From: Scolanthus callimorphus
Taxonomy: Eukaryota; Cnidaria; Anthozoa; Actiniaria; Edwardsiidae
Assembly: GCA_033964015.1 (NCBI GenBank)
Contig: CM066918.1
Span: 28,789,387 to 28,853,386 of the forward strand
Reading direction: 5' to 3'
Length of the DNA: 64,000 nt
The notes under the pieces were generated by a model, which had not been told where the DNA came from, ran no database searches, and was given only the letters and a program-made list of their open reading frames with translations. This document shows, piece after piece, positions 22,871 to 31,679 of the stretch (position 1 is the stretch's first letter; each line of letters starts with the position of its first letter). The translations under genes were made by a program, and so were the position numbers.

Positions 22871-25313
22871 CTGAGTCAATAGCCCATGCGAGGGCGAGAG
22901 GGATAACTGTTCTAGTCAAATCGTACACTAGTAGGTCAATTTGTATAGCCAAAAGCGATTTCTGGTCTGGTAATTAGCCATTGTCTGGCTTTCAAATCCG
23001 ACACTTTTCGCTACTAGTAGGCTATAACTTATAGCCTCGTAGTAGCTCAACCAATCAGAACGCAGAATTGATATTAATAGACCACTAATGTGATTGACTA
23101 ATTAACAATTAGACCTCAAGGCCGAATGTGCTATGATGAATAGACCATGAGGCCGAAGGCCGAATGGTCTATTGATATCATAGCACAGGAGGACGAGAGG
23201 TCTAATTGTTTTAGTATAAACCAACTAGTTGGTCGGTTTTGGCAATGAATGTCATTATTTTATGTTGAAAAAATCAAGTTTTCTTGCAAAGAAAGGTGGT
23301 GGTTTTGCCAGGCACGGTCTATCACTAATAGACAATTAGTAGCTCAGCCAATCAGAATGCAGGATTTGTAATAGACCATTAATTGGTTTATACTAATAAG
23401 GTTTAGAGTGTTTGACGGCTGCCTCGTGAGAGTAAGATTGCATAGAGCAGATTTCGTATGACTGTGAAAAGTACCGTGACACGGCGCGGTACTGTCGCGG
23501 TGGCGGTACGGAACCTGGCCTGCTGTAGATACCGAACGAAATCGCATAGTCGCGGTACGTTCACGGTCGCGGCGCGGTACAACTCTTTCGCAGTCATACG
23601 AAATCTGCTCTAGTTCTTTCCTTACTTGTCTATCTCTTCACAGAACTCTTGCAATGCCGGCCTACAGGCCCACCAGTGTTCGGTACCGGGAGGTCAATGC
23701 CACTGCACTCTCCCGTCTAACGGCTCTTCCACATGCGGTATGCAGCCCACAACACTGGCTAACCTGACCGGGGCGCCTCTGAACACCAGCATGGGTCCGC
23801 TGTCCTGCTGCATTTGCCCCTCTAATTCGACCATTTGCTGCCAGTCAAATTGTACTAACACTACGACGGCGACTACAACTGCCGCACCCTCTACTACCGG
23901 TAAGTCTTGTATTGAGGTCCAAATTTTCGGTAGGAATGTTTGCATCGCTACCTTCTACAGCGGCGTAGCCAGGAATTTCTGAAGGGGGGGCCGGATAGTG
24001 AGAACATGGGACGAAAATGCTCAAATTTTCTCCAGCAAATACAGTAAATGTATGGGAAAATTTCCGAGAAAGGGGGGCCCGGGCCCCCCTGGACCCCCCT
24101 GGCTACGCCCCTGTTCTAGTCAAAGCCGTTCAATTTTAAGGTTAGTCGATGAACTCTCATGCTATAACTCTTAATCAAAGTGATTGAGTCGAGAGTTGAC
24201 AGAGCAGGTTAAAACATTTGATGTATAGACCCAAAGTGAAAATAATGGAGACCAAAGTTGGAAACTTGTTCCAGCAAATACAGTAAATGTATGGGAAAAT
24301 CTATCGAAAATGGGGGAGGGGGGCTCAAATTTCACTTACAAAGAGAGAACATCTCCGTGTGGACTCGTATCTCTGGTTTTATTAGACTGGGCGAATTGTG
24401 TCTACTCGACATGACGACCTGGGCCCCAAGGATGTCTTTTGAAATGTCATCCAATACTCGCTTTATACCGAGCGGCGGCGCTAAGCTGTTTCGGTCACCT
24501 GCCAGGATACAATTTCCTGTAATTGTTTCACGATATCAAATCTCCTGCTTTTGCAGCTGTTCCTACAACTTCGCTCGTCTACACGGAGTACGCTAAACTC
24601 GTAGCAGCATTTGTGGTGGACTGCTCTAGCTACAACACAACTTTGTTGGCAATTCTTTTTCGTCAAGCCATCATAAACCAGACGGCATTAACTGGCGTTG
24701 ACGTCACGCGTGTCACATGCCTCAGCGGATACCAGCCTTTCTGCGGAGTGGACGTCTCAATGGTAGGAAACAACAAAAAAGCTCTTCTGACGGTGTCAGT
24801 TCTTCCTTTGGCACTCAACAATATTATTCTACCGAAGAGAAAAAGGTTCCTTGCAAGAGTCTAGCAATTAATGTCACTTTGTGGGAACATCCTTCAACTC
24901 CGAACACTCTGGAGAACAGTTTAATTACTATTAATTCTCATGTCGTGAATGGAACATTTGGAGTGAACCTTCCGGACCATACAAATATTAAAGCGACATT
25001 TCTTATTTCTGCGATGAAAAATAATACGTTCGCGATCTCGGTTAGTCCTTACATATACAAAGAACCTGTGCCCACCACACAGCCTATACCTCCGCTAGAG
25101 ACGAACCTGAAGCCGCTAATCTACACTGGTGGTGCTGTGCTTGGTCTCGTATTCTTGTGTGTGATATACCAACTCGCCAAGCAGTCATGGCTGCTCCGTA
25201 GGCGCAAGTTCACGGACATTAACAGCGATCCTGTTAACTCGCGCAAGGACAAGGTGTTGGAAGTCATGGAGAGCCAAGAAGAAGAAGAAGACAAGGACCA
25301 CGGTCAGATTTAA
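18373..25313 (+). CDS. Unrecognised Cys-rich single-pass membrane glycoprotein
   Basis: I do not recognise this protein. The proposed exons are 18373-18394, 18567-18631, 23644-23899 and 24557-25313. They have consensus splice sites and compatible phases (1, 0, 1). Exons 1-2 encode a signal peptide (MRTFSFLGFVWLLIETSLG). Exon 3 is Cys-rich (SCCICPSNSTICCQSNC) and ends in a Thr/Ala-rich, probably O-glycosylated stretch. Exon 4 has several N-glycosylation sites, one membrane helix (LIYTGGAVLGLVFLCVIYQL), a basic stop-transfer (RRRK) and an acidic tail (QEEEEDKDHGQI). The reading frame shifts once at the six-A run 24775-24780; one more A would join the two frames. The 5 kb second intron is unusually long for this window, so the link of exons 1-2 to exon 3 is inference. 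An X-box lies upstream. Exon 4 alone is well supported as coding. Confidence 0.55.
20795..20988. repeat. Tandem direct duplication (~97-base unit, two copies)
   Basis: Two diverged copies share blocks atttttgatgg, tttttatttgtcactgag, tatgaacat/ca and ggaacgaggg. There is no coding capacity. The copies differ at several positions, so the duplication is not very recent. Confidence 0.7.
21247..21369. repeat. Hairpin element
   Basis: The 22-base arms gtatatgcttcatcgctgaa(tg) and (ca)ttcagcgatgaagtatatac are near-perfect inverted repeats separated by about 80 bases. Confidence 0.65.
21444..21612. repeat. Foldback element
   Basis: The arm tacatcttgttgccacccaa and its inverted partner ttgggtggcaacaagatgta bound the element. 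A second pair, tgtggtgattcc/ggaatcatcaca, extends the arms to about 40 bases. Confidence 0.7.
22840..23400. repeat. Two adjacent copies of a palindromic dispersed repeat
   Basis: Copy 1 (about 22840-23070) and copy 2 (about 23085-23400) share the same order of blocks: an aacaatta start, an internal palindrome (gcccgaatgggc in copy 1; gaccatgaggccgaaggccg in copy 2), gcgagagg/acgagagg, a ctagt(t/a)ggtc block and tagctca(a/g)ccaatcagaa. They are diverged members of one family. Confidence 0.55.
23445..23610. mobile_element. Tc1/mariner-type MITE with TA target sites
   Basis: Terminal inverted repeats gagcagatttcgtatgactg and cagtcatacgaaatctgctc are exact over 20 bases. The element is flanked by TA dinucleotides (23443-23444 and 23611-23612). 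The GC-rich interior (cgcggtac motifs) has no coding role. It ends about 33 bases before a splice acceptor at 23643. Confidence 0.75.
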
Positions 25314-25759
25314 ACTAGACTGTGTTCATACTCGTCAAAAACATAAATTACTCTGGACATATTTCAGCCCTAGTGTGAACGCTCTGAAACTTTAAGCAAC
25401 TTACGCAAGAAAATTCAAATTATATATAATGGACTTCGCTAGTGGTGAAAATTATTTGAAGTGAAACAAATCTCATTATCTGACATGTGTGTTAGTGCGT
25501 CCACACTAGATCTGAAACATACTAAACCAGGCGCCACAAATGTTGAAAAGGGCTTGCGTTGTCTTGGTAACACCGGTTTCTACTTAACTGTGATTACATT
25601 ACGGATATTAAGAAAATCTCGTTGTGAATTTAGACGTCTCTTCTCGCAAAGTCGGGACGGCTGAAATTCAGGCTAAACAAAACCGTGGACTATAACCATT
25701 TTCTACTGAGGTGTTTAGGGAGAATGGATTGCATAACATTAAGATTCTGCTTGAATACA

Positions 25760-25935
25760 GTGGTACCTCTATTAAGCGGTCACCCTCGAGACCAAGCCAA
25801 GTGGCCGCTTAATAGAGGTTCGCCGCTGAATAGAGCCATGTAAATACAGTACTTGAGTGACAATACATTATTGTGGGACTTTAAAAAGTGGCCGCTTAAT
25901 AGAGGGTGGCCGCTTAATAGGTGGCGTTAATAGAG
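25760..25935. repeat. Clustered 'gccgcttaatagagg' repeat
   Basis: The motif ggccgcttaatagagg and variants occur about five times in both orientations. The layout suggests a MITE with degenerate internal repeats, downstream of the glycoprotein stop codon. Confidence 0.55.
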
Positions 25936-25954
25936 GTAGTATGTGATGAAATGC

Positions 25955-26062
25955 ATAGCCTGATTCTCAGCCACTACGGTAGAGTAGGTTGTCACTTCCT
26001 ATCTTCGCGAGGAGGTAGGAAGTGCTAACGTACTCTACCAAAGTGGCTGAGAATCGGGCTAT
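25955..26062. mobile_element. 108-base foldback MITE
   Basis: The arms atagcctgattctcagccac and gtggctgagaatcgggctat continue inward (ggtagagta, cacttcctatc) with few mismatches. Short aaatgcat direct repeats lie close to both ends (25949-25956, 26064-26071) and may be a target duplication, offset by one or two bases on the right. Confidence 0.7.
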
Positions 26063-26177
26063 AAAATGCATGGCAGATTTTGTTTTATCTGTAAATCTGG
26101 TAATCGTTTTACTTATTATCATGTAATTAATATCAATATTATTATTTTTAATTTTTACAGAACAAAGTCAATTCAAC

Positions 26178-27369
26178 ATGACGTTTAGCAGTCCGCCTCG
26201 AGCTCAAAACGACGCTTTGACCCGGCGATATGATTGGACAACTCCAACCTATCTACCGAGCATGCTCGCACCCGCTTACAAGCCCACGGAATATCATGGT
26301 CAGCAGTCTCCGCCGCGATTAATACTCGACGACGAGGAGTCAGATGGAGAAAAGAATAGGTACGCGTGTAAACCCGACATGCTGGAATGCACGAGGGACT
26401 GATGTTATCATGCTCGGATCTAGCGCTAATTTCGCAAGACTGCGTTACTTGAAGTGAGACGCCAGATGATGGGCCGAGACGACTTCTTGAGATTTCTAGA
26501 CAAACGTTTCTAGAAAAAAACGCCCCAAGGCTGCGACGCGGCCTCGCGGGGAAACACGATGATGACGAGAAGGCGTGCAAGGGATTATGGTTTTCCCCGG
26601 TCCACAAACCTTTGCGTGCCTCGCTACTCGCCCACAATCCATTGCGCGCACTATACAGCGACTGCATATGAATCCGCCATTTCGCTCCTTTTCTGGCTGA
26701 TCCTTTTGGGGAGGGTCCGCGAACCAAAGGGATCCTCGAGCATAGTAATAGAGGGATAAGCTCCCCTTGATTTTAATGACAACCCATCATCAAATCATGT
26801 GGAAATGCTTTAGTTCAAAGCAGATTTGGCCAGGAAACCGCACAGTAAATATCCTGTCGTATACCAGAACGCTGACCGGCGCACCATCGCTGGTATCATT
26901 TTATGACGTTGTTTGTTTGCCTTTCCCCAGTCTTGGTAAAGCCAGCGTGATTAACGTCGACGACGAAACAGATGACGATTTGCGGGATATCCTTGAAAGC
27001 GACGATGAATTCGAGAGGCCAACAAGCAAAAAATCAACTCGATCAACTATAAAACAATCAACTCCGACTACCAATCCCAGAAAGACCTCAGCAGCTCCTG
27101 CTAGTCCAAGAAAACCGTCGGGTTCCAGTAGAAACACGAGGAAATCTTCCGCAATGAGCAACAAGAGCCAACCACAGCCCCCACCAGGAAGGCAGCGAAA
27201 GTGCTCGTATATGGGCCCGGAGGGGAGAGAAGCATTGAAAGGACAAAAATCTCCAACGCCCAGTATTAAACTCTTAAAAAACAACAAAATAACACCAGTA
27301 CCTGGAGATCGTAAGGCGTCGGTGTCTTCTCTGAAGCCTCCAAAACATAGTGGGACAACTGAATGTTGA
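26178..27369 (+). CDS. Unrecognised Ser/Pro/Lys-rich, probably disordered protein
   Basis: Two exons can be joined. The first has an acceptor at 26160 and a coding start at 26178 (MTFSSPPRAQNDALTRRYDW) and ends at the AG|GTACGC donor after 26359. The second starts after CCCCAG at 26932 and ends at a stop at 27367-27369. The phase-2 junction (AG|T) is clean. The product is about 204 residues. It has an acidic patch (DDETDDDLRDILESDDEFE), then a long basic Ser/Thr/Pro/Lys-rich tail with repeated S-x-R-K style motifs and no hydrophobic segment, so probably a soluble, phospho-regulated nuclear or cytoskeletal protein. I know no homologue. The acceptor before the ATG implies an upstream 5' UTR exon. 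Alternatively, these could be 3' exons of a longer gene. Confidence 0.5.
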
Positions 27370-29108
27370 TTAATATGTGCGCAAGCGTAAGACATTCATT
27401 GAAGACGATGCCACAATGATATTCGTCAGGAGTCCATCTACAGAAACCTCCGTCACCTATTGGTGGTCGTCCGAAGCACGATAGTAGATGAATCTATTGT
27501 AGATGTTGAATCCCGCGAGAATTCGTTCAAAAGAAATGAGATGGTTGAAAACAGCCGAGTATGTCTGTGTGTGGGTATACAGCTATTTCAAAGTTGTCGG
27601 CCGTGTTAGCGCTGAAGCCACACGCCCACGCCCAAAGGCAGGCTTTGGTAGAAACAAAATATTTCCTATTGTTTTTTTATGATACCTCAATGGTCTGGTT
27701 CCTAAATTCTATAAAACAGAGCGAGCTTTTTTAAAGCTTAATTTTAATGTGCTTTATGTGCAATGTCTAGTTGTTAACATGAAACTTGCGTACTCGAACA
27801 GGAGTCCTTATCTATCTGACAACTTTGCGCGGTCTGGGCGCACACGGCTTTGACGACAATGTTTGTTTTGAAATAGCTGTAAACGAAGACCATTTTACAC
27901 TGAGCATGTATACGCAATTCATCTTCGAGATACGCACTAAATCAAGATATCACGAAATCAAGGCGACGCAAATATTAAATTTCGCGACACGAACGTACGT
28001 AGGTTTGATATCAACCTACCGCGCATTTGTTTTTGTATATTTTACAGTTTTTGTTTCCTTCGGTCATGTCAGACAGCATTGGCGAAAGTGTAAATAGACT
28101 AGTTAAATAACTCCCCAAATCACCAAAGCAAACAAAATCACAAAAAAACGGGAAGTTTAAATTTCGCGAAATATGCGCGCATTACAATCGGGAAATTGAC
28201 GTGTTCCGAAAAAAACCGTGGAACGCGAAATTTTCGTGGTGGTGTGCAGTGGTATGTATATGGAGGTATCTCTACCCTGGGAACCACAGTCTACAGCTTC
28301 ACTCGTTTTGAGCGCGCACTTGTGAGACAACGAGAGAAGCCAATTTCGCGCGCACTCATACGAGCAATAGATGGAGGCTCTGGTACCCAGGGTAGATGCC
28401 CGTGTTTTCAAACAAATTGTACAGCAGTAGCATTCATTGCACAATGCGTGATTTGTATTGCGACACACAATAAAAAGAACCCGTTTCAAGGAAGGTATCA
28501 AGTGCGTTGAATAATGAAAATCGACGAGGGGAAGGAATCAATATACACGTATTTTAGAAAATGTTGCACCTCCACAACTGTCCGTTATAATAGCCCACGA
28601 TGCGCCAAATTGGCACTGGTTTTTCAGGATAAATAGCCATAGTTATCACCCTGCTTATGCCAAATGATTGTGCAATACATCGCTCGCAAGAAATTCGTTT
28701 TTCTTTCTCGTGAAAGGAAAGGTAAGCCTCCTCTGCAGGCACCTCCACGTCTGACTATCACACATCGCACAAAATTTATATTACCTTCTTCGTTATTGAG
28801 CCACGAAGCATCGTCTGATACGTGTTACACATACAGTTTCTTTTAAGGAGCACATGGCTATATACATTTTTGTTCTGCACCACTTGGTTGTAAGTTCTCT
28901 CTTATACACACACTGTTTGTTAGGGTAAAGTTTTTACGGTCAAGAGTCTACAAAAACAACCCGTACCCCCTCCTGATGACTCCTGGAATTCCCGGAAGTG
29001 TGGTACCCTTAAACGGGGACGAAATTCCACGGAGACACTTCAAAAACACAAAATTCCAGTATCCAAATATCTGTAGGGCGGATGTTTCTCTATCTCTTTT
29101 GTTTTCTT
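27370..29108. other. Non-coding region with a hairpin
   Basis: No supported gene was found. A foldback lies at 28271-28396, and the GGAATTCC-type repeat recurs near 28970-29060. The short ORFs at 27786-28097 and 28157-28510 fall in unique AT-rich or hairpin sequence without splice or family support. Confidence 0.5.
28271..28396. repeat. Foldback element
   Basis: The arms tctaccctgggaaccacag and ggtacccagggtaga are inverted. A second inverted pair of gcgcgca blocks lies inside. It is MITE-like, with no coding capacity. Confidence 0.6.
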
Positions 29109-29111
29109 TTA

Positions 29112-30778
29112 GGGAGCGGTCATTAACTAATGGGGGGGGGGGGGGGGGGGGAGGGCCGGTAAATTTGTGGGGAGGGCCACGTTTTTTTGGGCGCCCATTT
29201 GGGGAGGGTCAAATTTTTTGGGCGCCCCTTTGGGGAGGGTCACAACTTTTGGGCCTTGTTCAAATTGAACTGATAGCCTAAACGAAAAACGAGCGAAATA
29301 AAATCAAGAGAAAAGAAAGTAGAAAGCGTGCACATCAGGAAGAGAGGCAGAAAGTAATAGGAAGAGAAGCATAATAAAAAATGAGGCGCGCTTCGCGCGC
29401 ATAAAGAATATAATCTAATATAGTCTTTGACAACTCGCGCAACGAAGACACTACCTTCGCACCGTTCACAAGAACAAGTCTATCTTGACGAGAAAAAACA
29501 AACTCTACCAAAATGCCCTGCAGTGATAGGCAAGAAGAGTAAGCGTGAGTTCGGCGTTACAGGCCCGAAATTCGTCACTTCGGGCCGCGCTTCACGCAAA
29601 TGAATAATAATAAGTTCGTCATTTTTGAATAATGAAACGTACACGATTTGTTTACTATACACACAAAAAACGAATCTTCATCTACACTTTCTCTGAGGCT
29701 TGAGGAAATGCGTTTATCAAAATTCGGCGCTCTTCGCGCGCAACGAAAGAAACAATGCAATCCCCTTTATCTGTAAATTGTCTTCTACGGGTTCGGGGTG
29801 GGGTTGGGGATCACGAAAATGTTTAACTGCTCTGATGGCGGGCGATCACGTTAATCATTGTACTTAGAGAGGGAGGTCACTGCAGTTTGATCCCCTCCCC
29901 CCAAGCGATAAATAACAACCGGTTAGATATGTACATATCAAAGCAAAACAAGAGAAGATAGTATAGTAACTGCAGATATTGCACGGTCTTTAGTGCAAGG
30001 CGATAGCGACACTGAAGAAGAGGATGATTTAGAAGCCGAGGATGAGGAATTTGATGATGCTGTGATAGAAAAAATTGGCAGCGATGATGCCGAAAGTGTT
30101 GACGAGGAAAGTGCAGATGATGTGAAGATGATGGGAGGCAGGGTGAAAAGGAAGAAAGAGAGGAGGGAAGCATTTCAATGCCAATAGATCTGCAGGGCCA
30201 TAGCGCTTACAGGGGCGGGGGGTCGTGCCCCCAGCCCCCAGTTTTTTTTCCATACAATCCTTAAAACTTCCAATTTTGGCACCCTGCACATCAGAGTTCC
30301 CACCATTGTTGGTGCGCTTCGCGCGCAAGAGTTTAAACCTGCTATAAAAACTGCCTTGTGTCTTTTATGTCGTGCCCCCCCCCCCCAATTGTTTTTGGAG
30401 GCTTGCTACGGCCCATGGAGGGGTAGAGCTGCTGCAGGCTTCGGTTGCTGAAGATCTGGAAGAATATGCAAGATAGTATCGTGTGGGTACGAGGAAATAC
30501 TTGTTTTAGCCAGATGACAGTGAGAGCACTAGCAAATGCGATTTTTGTCTCCAGGAAAAACTGTAGTTCACGGGACTAAAGTAACTGCAATGTAAAGTAT
30601 AAGCATTATTACGTTTATCACCAAGGTAGAAAAGGGGAGGGTCACAATTTTTGGGCTCTCTTTCGGGGAGGGCCTATATTTTCTGGGCTCTAAACAGGGG
30701 AGGGCCTAAAATTTTTGGGCTTTGTTATCTCCAAATTTACCGGCCCTCCCCCCCCCCCATTAGTTAATGACCGCTCCC
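29112..30778. mobile_element. Non-autonomous PIF/Harbinger-like transposon (1.67 kb, TTA target duplication)
   Basis: Terminal inverted repeats gggagcggtcattaactaat and attagttaatgaccgctccc are exact, each followed by a long G or C run. The element is flanked by TTA on both sides (29109-29111, 30779-30781), the duplication typical of PIF/Harbinger elements. Subterminal 'ggggagggtcacaa…ttttgggc' repeats occur at both ends but in the same orientation rather than inverted. The interior has repeated 'cttcgcgcgc' motifs and one short acidic ORF. No transposase domain is visible, so it depends on a helper. Confidence 0.75.
29993..30187 (+). other. Short acidic open frame inside the TTA-flanked transposon
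   Basis: A 64-codon frame is rich in Asp/Glu (DTEEEDDLEAEDEEFDDAVI) and ends in a Lys/Arg-rich segment (KRKKERREAF). It could be a relic of captured host sequence or a transposon-encoded fragment. There is no evidence that it is expressed, so it is recorded as an observation rather than a gene. Confidence 0.3.
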
Positions 30779-30781
30779 TTA

Positions 30782-31679
30782 GACTGTCCAATCTGGCACA
30801 AAAGCCTCCTTGACGAACTTGTCAAGAGCAAGTTTTTGTGCTTGCTGTCTATATACAACAAGCTTTGCTTCATTATTCCGCTAGGCATGCACATGCAGGA
30901 ATTCTACAGGCGGGCGCCTAAGCAACTCTGACGCAAGCTCGAGTCCATAAATAGATAAATAATCCACCCAAATGTTCCGTTTCCATATTCTTAAGGCACT
31001 AAATAGGTATTTTATTGGCTTGACACATCTTGTTATATTGTTTCTTGTTCTATATTTCTCTTGTTTCGTAGTTAGGTGTTTCAGACCAATAGGATTAATG
31101 GTCCATTCACACGGCGCGATTTGGGGTGCGATTCAGCGGCGATCTCATCACGTTGCCATGGTATCGCGCGGTGTGAAGGGCCGCGGGCGATCTTATGGCG
31201 ATATCACCGTGGCGTCGCAAGCGTTTTGCAGAACAAGAATAGCGCGATATGACGTCACTGATCGCCGCAGAAATCACACCCCAAATCGTAGCTCAAATCA
31301 CGAATTCGCATTTTTTTCCACACCCGCCCTCCCCTGGAATTTCCAGAGGTCGTCAACACCCCCTCCCCCGGAATTTCCAGGGGTCCTGAACAACCCCCTC
31401 CCCTGGAATTTGAACACCTCCTCCCTTGGAATTTCACGGGTTGCCTGAACACCCCAATTTCCACAGCTTAGACAGACCCCTCCCCCTGGACTGAACTTTC
31501 CAGGGTCCTCCCCCCCCCTCCCCCCCCCCGGTGCGGAAAGAAAATACAATCAGCCATTGTGAACGTCCTTTAGTCTTCCTTCCTTACATCAGCCAATGGA
31601 AATGCGTGCGCGTGCTTTCTCTTATACGAGATTTCAGGCTGACAAAATAGCAGCTGACTGAGGTCTCTTATTGCATCAA
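30782..31679. repeat. Repeat-rich gap before BBS1
   Basis: The stretch 31098-31290 looks like one half of a 'ccattcacacggcgcga' MITE. The stretch 31310-31540 is an array of ccctggaatttccaggg-type units ending in C runs. No gene can be supported. The 158-codon ORF at 30972-31448 is built from these repeats. Confidence 0.55.

Larger units (their letters stand above)
18632..23643 (+). other. Long putative intron of the glycoprotein gene
   Basis: This 5 kb AT-rich stretch has no recognisable gene. It contains a direct tandem duplication (20795-20988), hairpin elements (21247-21369, 21444-21612, about 22258-22382), two adjacent copies of a palindromic repeat family (about 22840-23070 and 23085-23400) and a TA-flanked MITE (23445-23610). 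If the exon linkage is wrong, part of it is intergenic. Confidence 0.45.

Noticed and set aside
24775..24780. Programmed -1 ribosomal frameshift at the A6 run
   Set aside because: Similar one-base losses occur at unrelated run types in four other genes, so a sequence-quality explanation is simpler; no downstream pseudoknot was evaluated.
26185..26727. Minus-strand 180-codon open frame
   Set aside because: It overlaps a spliced plus-strand exon with a clean donor, has no splice context of its own and resembles no family.
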